From: Nitrososphaerales archaeon
GTDB lineage: Archaea; Thermoproteota; Nitrososphaeria; Nitrososphaerales; Gagatemarchaeaceae
DNA: 5,148 nt
NCBI GenBank assembly: GCA_030044375.1
Contig: JASHVX010000046.1
Location: 1 to 5,148 of the forward strand
Direction of reading: 5' to 3'
Notes under the pieces: generated by a model
Databases searched by the model: none
The model's input: only the letters and a program-made list of their open reading frames with translations
Told to the model about the DNA's origin: nothing
Made by a program: the position numbers and the translations under genes
Shown: positions 1 through 3,932 of the stretch, piece after piece
Position numbering within the stretch: the stretch's first letter is position 1
How the letters are laid out: each line of letters opens with the position of its first letter

Positions 1-345
1 TTCCTCGAGCACTTCGAGAGGATGTGGGACAAGGGAAGGCCGCTGGACGACGTGCTGCCGCTGGCCCAGTCGCTGGTAGAGGGCGTCTGTGAAGCGATGA
101 AGTCGAAGGCGATGGCGAAGACTGACGTCGCGCTCTACGGCACCCTCGCGAGGGTCGGGGCGGTCCCCCAGGACGTGCTCGTCAGGGAGATGGGGAAGAG
201 GCGGGTCAAGCCGCAGGACACCACGGCAGCCTTCGACAGGCTGTTGCAGTTGGGGCTCGTGCACCGCGTCGGGAGCCTGCGGCTGCTCATGGTCGAACAT
301 CCCTCCACCGCCAAGGCCATGGTCAGCCGTGCGCAGAAGCAGTGA
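1..345 (+). CDS. C-terminal part of an unidentified protein, possible winged-helix domain (5' end outside window)
   Basis: The frame is open from the first base of the window and ends in TGA at 343-345, giving 114 residues, so the true start lies upstream. I do not recognise the family. The first ~45 visible residues look like amphipathic helices (FLEHFERMWDKG, then LAQSLVEGVCEAM). The rest has the rhythm of a winged helix: a helix around DVALYGTLARVG, a second around AVPQDVLVREMG, a third around TAAFDRLLQLGLV, then a possible wing (HRVGSLRLLMVEHP). A transcription regulator with an N-terminal ligand domain is therefore possible, but this is inferred only from the predicted helix pattern. An internal ATG at 22 is open in the same frame, but nothing upstream of it favours it as the start. 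AAG and AGG codons dominate Lys and Arg, as in the other genes here. Confidence 0.7.
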   Translation, partial: FLEHFERMWDKGRPLDDVLPLAQSLVEGVCEAMKSKAMAKTDVALYGTLARVGAVPQDVLVREMGKRRVKPQDTTAAFDRLLQLGLVHRVGSLRLLMVEHPSTAKAMVSRAQKQ

Positions 346-385
346 CCTGCCTTACCACTGCCGGCTCCGGAAGTAGTGTGAACCG

Positions 386-391
386 CTAAAT
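386..391 (+). promoter_or_regulatory. Weak candidate TATA box for the 22-codon gene
   Basis: CTAAAT at 386-391 is the only AT-rich stretch in the gap after the first gene. It lies about 30 bases upstream of the ATG at 418, roughly where an archaeal TATA box belongs. The match to a TATA consensus is poor, so read-through from the upstream gene is an equally good explanation. Confidence 0.3.
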
Positions 392-408
392 TCAGACCGA
401 ACCAACAC

Positions 409-414
409 GGTGAT
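409..414 (+). promoter_or_regulatory. Ribosome binding site for the 22-codon gene
   Basis: GGTGAT is complementary to the usual 3' end of archaeal 16S rRNA (ATCACC). It ends three bases before the ATG at 418. It is the clearest Shine-Dalgarno-like site in the window, where most other genes look leaderless. It is the main reason to treat the tiny ORF as translated and to prefer the ATG at 418 over the overlapping ATG at 413, which opens only 8 codons. Confidence 0.5.
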
Positions 415-417
415 GCA

Positions 418-486
418 ATGCCGCACGTCAAGAAGATGAAGAAACGGAAGAACAAGTTCGTCGCCAAGACAACAGTGCGGATGTAG
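418..486 (+). CDS. Very small lysine-rich basic peptide (22 aa), hypothetical
   Basis: ATG at 418, TAG at 484-486. The 22-residue product begins MPHVKKMKKRKNK and ends KTTVRM. It has 7 Lys, 2 Arg and 1 His and no acidic residue. It is not recognisable as a known protein. Three things suggest it is real: the GGTGAT site just upstream, the use of AAG for six of seven Lys codons as in neighbouring genes, and a strong hairpin with a T-run beginning five bases after the stop, which makes a compact gene-plus-terminator unit. Such a charged peptide would probably bind nucleic acid, a ribosome or an acidic partner, but that is inference. Alternatives are a leader peptide, or the 5' part of a small non-coding RNA whose ORF is accidental. 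Upstream in-frame codons run into a stop at 379-381 with no better start. Confidence 0.45.
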   Translation: MPHVKKMKKRKNKFVAKTTVRM

Positions 487-490
487 GGTC

Positions 491-543
491 GAGGTCCTCC
501 GCCCACCAAATTCTCCCTGGTGGGCGGACCGACCTCACTTTTT
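491..543 (+). terminator. Strong hairpin followed by T5: probable transcription terminator
   Basis: The inner stem is a perfect 11-bp inverted repeat, TCCGCCCACCA (498-508) with TGGTGGGCGGA (518-528), around the 9-base loop AATTCTCCC. It extends outward, past a small C/CC internal loop, by six more pairs: GAGGTC (491-496) with GACCTC (531-536). TTTTT follows at 539-543. No comparable T-run sits on the other side, so it is oriented for plus-strand transcripts, ending either the 22-codon gene or both it and the gene before. It is much stronger than archaeal termination normally needs, so a role in RNA stability or as a structured RNA is also possible. Confidence 0.7.
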
Positions 544-747
544 GCGCTGCTTGACAGTGCGGCTCGTATCACACATCAGTTCTTCCGTTCAAGTCGCCCT
601 CTGAGGTCGCTACCGTCTTGCCGCCACGCCCAGGCTGTCAAAGGATGCACGCGCGAAGAGAGGGGACGACCGCGTCGTGGGCGAGAACGAGCGGCTGGAC
701 TTGCTTCCGCGGCCGGTCGATTGACCAGAACTCTGACCGGCTGGGAA
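544..747. other. Intergenic stretch with no convincing gene
   Basis: Between the hairpin/T-run and the next promoter I find no supported gene. A 79-codon plus-strand frame from a GTG at 520 crosses it, but it starts inside the hairpin, runs into the next promoter and encodes low-complexity Arg-rich sequence. I looked for a tRNA because GTTCAAGTC near 588 resembles a T-loop, but no flanking stems form. C/D-box signatures are also absent. The only structure noted is the inverted repeat at 712-741. Confidence 0.6.
712..741. repeat. Inverted repeat upstream of the CNB gene promoter
   Basis: GCCGGTC (712-718) and GACCGGC (735-741) are perfect 7-bp complements around a 16-base loop. The loop contains GACC (723-726), which can pair instead with GGTC (715-718), so two alternative stems exist. 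It ends about 10 bases before the TATA-like box at 752-759, a position suitable for a regulator site next to the BRE/TATA elements. It could instead be the 3' stem of an unannotated RNA. No function is demonstrated. Confidence 0.4.
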
Positions 748-751
748 TTTG

Positions 752-759
752 TTAAATAG
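752..759 (+). promoter_or_regulatory. TATA box for the rubredoxin-CNB gene
   Basis: TTAAATAG lies in an AT-rich patch (AATTTGTTAAATAGG) and is centred about 32 bases before the ATG at 788. Transcription starting some 25 bases after the box would leave a leader of under ten bases, matching the absence of any Shine-Dalgarno-like sequence. Confidence 0.6.
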
Positions 760-787
760 GTTTCATCGTTCGGGCGGACTGCATCCT

Positions 788-1324
788 ATGACAACGTGGG
801 AGTGCCATCACTGCGGCCATCTCGTAGACGAGGAAGGCGCGCCGGACGAGTGCCCTGGCTGCCACTACGTCCTCACCTTCTGGCTGGAGGCGTCCAAGCC
901 TGGCACGGCCAAGGAAGTAGGAGAGCTGCTGAGGAGGATCCCGCTCTTCTTCGGGCTCGACGAGATGTCCCTTGGCGACATGGCGAAGGCCTTCGGCGAA
1001 GCGACCTTCCAGGACGGGACCCCGATAGTCAAGGAAGGCGAGCAGTCGGCGAGCCTCTCGATACTGGTCGAAGGGAAGGCGAAGGTCAGGAGCGCAGGGA
1101 AGGTCATAGCCGAGCTCAAGCCCTACCAGTTCTTCGGCGAACTGGCCGCGCTTGGCCTGCAGAGGAAGCGGACCGCCGACGTGGTCGCAGACGGGCACTG
1201 CAAGTGCCTGGTCGCAGTGCAACCCGAGCTCCAGCGGATCCTTTCGTCCCACCCCACGGTCGCCAGCCACCTCCTGAGCGAGATACGGAACAGGTACCAG
1301 TCAGAAGGCTCCGACTCTTTCTGA
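788..1324 (+). CDS. Rubredoxin-like metal-knuckle plus cyclic-nucleotide-binding domain protein (putative cAMP receptor)
   Basis: This is a 178-residue soluble protein with two domains. Residues 4-32 match the rubredoxin-like tail of rubrerythrins: W4, C6xxC9-G, then APxxC22-P-G-C25, four Cys able to hold Fe or Zn. Residues ~47-167 form a CNB fold: LLRRIPLF entry helix, KEGEQSASLSILVEGKAKV strands, then a phosphate-binding cassette G117-E118-L119-A120 ... R128-T129-A130. The ten-residue gap from Glu to Arg equals that of E. coli CAP (E72 to R82), so nucleotide binding is likely. Thr129 sits at the CAP Ser83 position. There is no helix-turn-helix after the CNB fold, so it is not a CRP/FNR-type regulator. 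A membrane adenylate cyclase starts 79 bases downstream, making cAMP the natural ligand. The ATG at 788 is preferred over an in-frame TTG at 749 that overlaps the TATA box. The output mechanism is unknown. Confidence 0.88.
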   Translation: MTTWECHHCGHLVDEEGAPDECPGCHYVLTFWLEASKPGTAKEVGELLRRIPLFFGLDEMSLGDMAKAFGEATFQDGTPIVKEGEQSASLSILVEGKAKVRSAGKVIAELKPYQFFGELAALGLQRKRTADVVADGHCKCLVAVQPELQRILSSHPTVASHLLSEIRNRYQSEGSDSF

Positions 1325-1362
1325 GCGTCCGGCCAGGGACGTGGACCGCACAGCCCCATCAC

Positions 1363-1370
1363 CTTATTAG
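1363..1370 (+). promoter_or_regulatory. TATA-like box for the adenylate cyclase gene
   Basis: CTTATTAG lies between the CNB stop and the cyclase start. A start of transcription about 25 bases downstream (near 1392) would give a leader of roughly 12 bases to the TTG at 1404. The cyclase may thus have its own promoter, though read-through from the CNB gene is possible because no T-rich terminator lies between them. A 5-bp hairpin (CGTCC 1326-1330, GGACG 1337-1341) follows the CNB stop but has no T-run. Confidence 0.45.
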
Positions 1371-1403
1371 CAGACTTTCCGGGCTGACGGCGACCCAAAC
1401 CAG

Positions 1404-2759
1404 TTGTCGTATGTATATCTCGCCTGGTTCATCAAGTACTTCCTCTACATCTTCGTCGCCTACGGGGTAATCAGAGGGCTCTGGAAGATCAGGGGAATAA
1501 CGAGGCTGGCGGAGAAGGGGGGGCTCAGGGTCAGGCGCTTCGTCAGTGGGAGGGGAGGCGCAGGCTTGGCGATAGGGCTGGCAGGGATGGCGGTCACGGT
1601 GGCCGCCCTGGTCCTGCCCTGGTATGCCATCAAGGCCACACTGGCAGGAGCGTCCTCACCGGTCCAGATAATGACCCTCGACGGTCTGAGGGGCTTCAGC
1701 CTCAACCTGACCCAGCCTCAGTCTCCTGGGGCCCTTGTGAATACGGTGTCAGTGGACGCGCCTTTCGCCGTCATATTCGCGGTCGGGATGCCGCTGCTCC
1801 TCCTGGACGTCATCGCAGTCAGGCGGGGAGGGAGTCTAGGGCGCAGGTTCATCGACGGCGCCATCGCCTTGCTCTTCGCATTCGCCTTCATCTTCGCGTT
1901 CGTGACCTTCCTGCCTTACGAGGTTCCCGGCCTCTCGTCCCTCCTCAGTGGAGGGTCTCTCTCACCGCAGGGCACTGCCCTCCTCACCTCGGTGGGGTCG
2001 AGCGCGCTGGGGGGTTCCGCGAGCAGCCCGCTGTCCGGGTACTCGTCGGCTTCATGGGCCTTCGGCCTCGGGGCGTACCTCTTCATCGCAGGGGCCGTAC
2101 TGAGGATAGTCGGAGGGGCCGTCATGAGCACCGCGCCGGACCTGGTCGCCCCGGCGGTGCCCCCGCCTGGGGCCGCCGTGTCTACCGAGCCCACGCGCAG
2201 GCTCGCGGCGATAATGTTCACTGACATTGTGGGCTACACCGCCCTGACCCAGAGCGACGAGTCGCTGGCCATGAAGGTCCTCGACAAGCACAGGAAGATA
2301 CTCCGCCCGGTCTTCGCCAAGTACTCGGGCAGGGAGGTGAAGACCATAGGCGACGCCTTCCTCGTGGAGTTCAACAGCGCCCTGGAGGCGACGGAGTGCG
2401 CCGTGGAGATGCAGAAGACGCAGCACGACTACAACGAGACGGCGAAGGAGAAGGACAGGGTCCGCCTGAAGATCGGGATACACGTGGGGGACGTCATACA
2501 CAAGGACGGCGACGTCCTAGGCGACGCGGTCAACATAGCCTCGAGGATAGAGCCCCTGGCGGTGGGAGGGGGCATCTGCATCTCCGAGCAGGTCTACGAC
2601 CAGGTGAGGAACAAGGTCCCCTACACCCTGGTCAAGCTGCAGCCCAAGGAGCTGAAGAACGTCTCGTTCCAGATAGACACGTACAGGGTGCAGCTGCCCT
2701 GGGAGTCGCCCCCTGCGCCGCAGGACGGCACGACTCCTCCGAAGCCGCCGTCGGCCTGA
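1404..2759 (+). CDS. Membrane-bound class III adenylate cyclase
   Basis: This 451-residue protein is predicted to make cAMP from ATP at the inner membrane face. Five hydrophobic segments lie at about 3-23, 53-73, 119-139, 152-171 and 218-240. Arg/Lys-rich stretches at 24-50 and 140-148 fit an outside N-terminus, an inside catalytic C-terminus and two outside loops of ~45 residues (74-118, 172-217). After a Pro/Ala-rich linker (242-264) comes the cyclase homology domain (~265-432). Metal ligands are D274 (FTDIVGYT) and D317 (KTIGDAF). Adenine-selecting residues are K313 and D370. Transition-state residues are N377 and R381 (NIASR). Spacings match class III homodimeric enzymes, and the K/D pair predicts ATP rather than GTP. 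The tail is Pro-rich. TTG at 1404 is the only start codon between the upstream stop (1368) and TM1. The catalytic domain closely resembles that of many bacterial soluble cyclases, hinting at old domain transfer. Confidence 0.92.
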   Translation: MSYVYLAWFIKYFLYIFVAYGVIRGLWKIRGITRLAEKGGLRVRRFVSGRGGAGLAIGLAGMAVTVAALVLPWYAIKATLAGASSPVQIMTLDGLRGFSLNLTQPQSPGALVNTVSVDAPFAVIFAVGMPLLLLDVIAVRRGGSLGRRFIDGAIALLFAFAFIFAFVTFLPYEVPGLSSLLSGGSLSPQGTALLTSVGSSALGGSASSPLSGYSSASWAFGLGAYLFIAGAVLRIVGGAVMSTAPDLVAPAVPPPGAAVSTEPTRRLAAIMFTDIVGYTALTQSDESLAMKVLDKHRKILRPVFAKYSGREVKTIGDAFLVEFNSALEATECAVEMQKTQHDYNETAKEKDRVRLKIGIHVGDVIHKDGDVLGDAVNIASRIEPLAVGGGICISEQVYDQVRNKVPYTLVKLQPKELKNVSFQIDTYRVQLPWESPPAPQDGTTPPKPPSA

Positions 2760-2766
2760 GCCCGAC

Positions 2767-3000
2767 TCAGGTCCTCTTCCGCTGGGCGTAAGCCGCCGGC
2801 CGCTCAAGCACGAACGAGTAGAGCACTGAGTCCTTCTCGACCTCGGTCGCAGTCATGTGGCTGACCCTCCAGCCGTCTGAGCCGTAGCGCGTCAGCATCT
2901 CGGCGACGTCTGCCCAGTTGAAGTACTTGGCGTCGCTCGGGGCTCTGGCGAACCCGCTCAGCCTCGTCGTGATGAACTTGTACTCTGTGGCGGAAGGCAC
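2767..3000 (-). CDS. Small DUF4177-like protein
   Basis: This 77-residue protein starts with GTG (2998-3000) and stops at TGA (2767-2769). The pattern resembles the DUF4177 family of small alpha/beta proteins of unknown function: EYKFIT strand at 6-11, helix W29-Y39 (WADVAEMLTRY), the family-like turn G40-S-D-G43-W44, then strands RVSHMTATEV and SVLYSFVLERP (58-68), with a basic tail QRKRT. The assignment is from pattern memory only. It has no signal peptide or membrane segment. It is convergent with the cyclase gene, with only seven bases between the stop codons, and has its own promoter. A TATA-like box about 24 bases before the GTG implies a leaderless start. A GGTG six bases before the GTG could alternatively serve as ribosome site. 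Confidence 0.75.
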   Translation of the reverse strand: MPSATEYKFITTRLSGFARAPSDAKYFNWADVAEMLTRYGSDGWRVSHMTATEVEKDSVLYSFVLERPAAYAQRKRT

Positions 3001-3019
3001 GGGCGCACCGCGTGCCGCC

Positions 3020-3028
3020 GATTATTTG
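3020..3028 (-). promoter_or_regulatory. TATA box for the DUF4177-like gene
   Basis: On the minus strand this reads CAAATAATC, an AT-rich island in GC-rich surroundings, centred 24 bases before the GTG start at 3000. That distance places transcription initiation at or within a base or two of the start codon, so the message is probably leaderless. It supports the GTG choice. Confidence 0.6.
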
Positions 3029-3067
3029 TCCCTTTGTGCCCCTCCTGATGCTCGGACCCGCAGCCGG

Positions 3068-3091
3068 AAAAAAAGGGGGGGACCGAGTCCC
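3068..3091 (-). terminator. Hairpin plus oligo-T terminator after the secreted-protein gene
   Basis: Read on the minus strand, GGGAC (3091-3087), loop TCG, GTCCC (3083-3079) forms a short stem. The transcript then continues through more C residues into T7 (3074-3068). It begins eight bases after the stop of the 3099-3755 gene and before the promoter of the next minus-strand gene, so it separates the two into independent transcripts. Oligo-T is the known core archaeal termination signal; the hairpin may be incidental. Confidence 0.65.
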
Positions 3092-3098
3092 AGCCGCC

Positions 3099-3755
3099 CT
3101 AGGCGCTTCCGCTCAGGGTGACCTGGTACTCGGTTGTTCCATTCGTGAAGTCCAGCGACAGAGAAGCGCTTGTGCCGACGAAGGTGCCGTGGGCCGTGGC
3201 CTGCAGGATGAATGACCCGGATGGGCCTGTGGTGCCCTGGCCCGAGATCTCTGTGCCGAAGAGGCTCATGGTCGCTGACCCTGACGAGACCGTGTAGGTC
3301 GTTCCCGCGACAGTGAGGCTGCCGCTGGTTATGCTGAGGGTGTATCCTCCGGATAGCTTTCCTGTGACTGTGAAGGTCAGTGTGCCGGACGCGGTGCCGT
3401 TGGTGCTTGGGCTACCAACGACGAAGTACTCGCCCGACGAGCTGGTGACTGTGATGGTCTGCCCCACTGTGAGATTGACTTCACTCTGTGAGCCCTGCCA
3501 CACGCCTCCCTGTGACTGGCCCCCGGAGAGGCCGGGACCCATCGAGTATTGTTGTCCGCCCTCCGCGCACTGGCCGAAAGAGCCGGGCGGCCCTTGCGAG
3601 TTTGTCTGTGTCGTGGTTGACTGGGTGGTGGTCGATGTCGTCGTGGCAGAAGGCGTCGACGCCGCTGATGCCATCGCGAGGTAGGCGAAGAGCACCAGGG
3701 CGGCAGCCGTGGCCACGGCTCCGATTGTCGCTGCTTTGCGGATTCTTGTCGTCAT
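3099..3755 (-). CDS. Secreted or membrane-anchored Ser/Thr-rich beta-strand protein
   Basis: This is a 218-residue product of unrecognised family. The N-terminus MTTRIRKAA carries three basic residues, followed by a hydrophobic helix (~8-29) ending ASAAS, so it is either a cleavable signal peptide or an N-terminal anchor. Next comes a Thr/Ser/Gln linker (33-54) of the kind that is often O-glycosylated, then a Gly/Gln-rich stretch with the only cysteine (C63). Residues ~91-218 are almost entirely alternating beta strand (TVGQTITVTS, GTLTFTVTG, YTLSITSGSLTVAG, FTNGTTEYQVTLSG), like an exported beta-sandwich. N-X-T sequons occur at N94, N119 and N205, possible archaeal N-glycosylation sites. There is no catalytic motif. 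It has its own promoter and terminator, so it is a single-gene unit. A surface, pseudo-periplasmic or S-layer-associated role is inferred. The ATG at 3755 lies ~34 bases after a strong TATA box. Confidence 0.82.
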   Translation of the reverse strand: MTTRIRKAATIGAVATAAALVLFAYLAMASAASTPSATTTSTTTQSTTTQTNSQGPPGSFGQCAEGGQQYSMGPGLSGGQSQGGVWQGSQSEVNLTVGQTITVTSSSGEYFVVGSPSTNGTASGTLTFTVTGKLSGGYTLSITSGSLTVAGTTYTVSSGSATMSLFGTEISGQGTTGPSGSFILQATAHGTFVGTSASLSLDFTNGTTEYQVTLSGSA

Positions 3756-3784
3756 GCTTCTTCAAGTTCGTTGCACTCGTCCAA

Positions 3785-3794
3785 GATATTTATC
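3785..3794 (-). promoter_or_regulatory. Strong TATA box for the secreted-protein gene
   Basis: The minus strand reads GATAAATATC, the best TATA-like element in the window, centred about 34 bases before the ATG at 3755. The expected transcription start near 3763 would leave a leader of about eight bases with no clear ribosome site. The strength of the box suggests this surface protein is made in quantity. Confidence 0.7.
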
Positions 3795-3829
3795 GGATTG
3801 CGCAATTCACTCCCAAATCGCCACGGGAT

Positions 3830-3839
3830 TCCTCGAGGA
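3830..3839. repeat. Perfect 10-bp palindrome in the divergent promoter region
   Basis: TCCTCGAGGA is its own reverse complement. It lies about midway between the minus-strand TATA box (3785-3794) and the plus-strand TATA-like box (3901-3908). A dimeric regulator could bind here, but a 10-bp palindrome in GC-rich DNA can also occur by chance. Confidence 0.3.
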
Positions 3840-3900
3840 TGGTCCCAACATCGCCCCGCATTCTGGCGGCTCGGCCACGTTCGAGCGAAGGCAATACACG

Positions 3901-3908
3901 TATTATTA
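3901..3908 (+). promoter_or_regulatory. TATA-like box for the polyprenyl synthase gene
   Basis: TATTATTA is centred about 28 bases before the ATG at 3933 and is the only AT-rich run close to that start. Transcription would begin within a few bases of the ATG, giving a nearly leaderless message. The box sits inside a small inverted repeat, CGTA (3899-3902) with TACG (3907-3910). Confidence 0.55.
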
Positions 3909-3932
3909 CGGCGGTGCGTCGCCCTTGCGGAC

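Noticed and set aside
135..572. Minus-strand frame antisense to the first gene and the mini-gene
   Set aside because: It has no promoter, it crosses the terminator hairpin, and its sequence is a mirror of GC-rich coding sequence.
580..600. T-loop-like GTTCAAGTC suggesting a tRNA
   Set aside because: The flanking bases do not pair into a T-stem and no acceptor or anticodon stem can be drawn around it.
520..759. 79-codon plus-strand frame starting at GTG
   Set aside because: It begins inside the terminator hairpin, has no ribosome site, encodes Arg-rich low-complexity sequence and ends over the CNB promoter.
749..787. In-frame TTG extension of the CNB gene
   Set aside because: The TTG lies in the TATA region; the rubredoxin-like domain starts just after the ATG at 788, which fits the promoter distance.
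1326..1341. 5-bp stem after the CNB stop as a terminator
   Set aside because: It is short and lacks a following T-run, so it cannot be claimed as a terminator.
796..1470. Long plus-strand frame overlapping the CNB gene
   Set aside because: Its product is Arg/Pro/Gly-rich shadow sequence, while the other frame gives clear domain motifs.
2052..2501. Minus-strand frame inside the cyclase gene
   Set aside because: It is a shadow of the catalytic domain coding sequence, with Arg/Leu/Gly bias and no start signals.
3771..3932. 54-codon N-terminal extension of the polyprenyl synthase
   Set aside because: The extension covers the divergent promoter region and the TATA-like box, and has no match to the family; 333 residues from 3933 is normal length.
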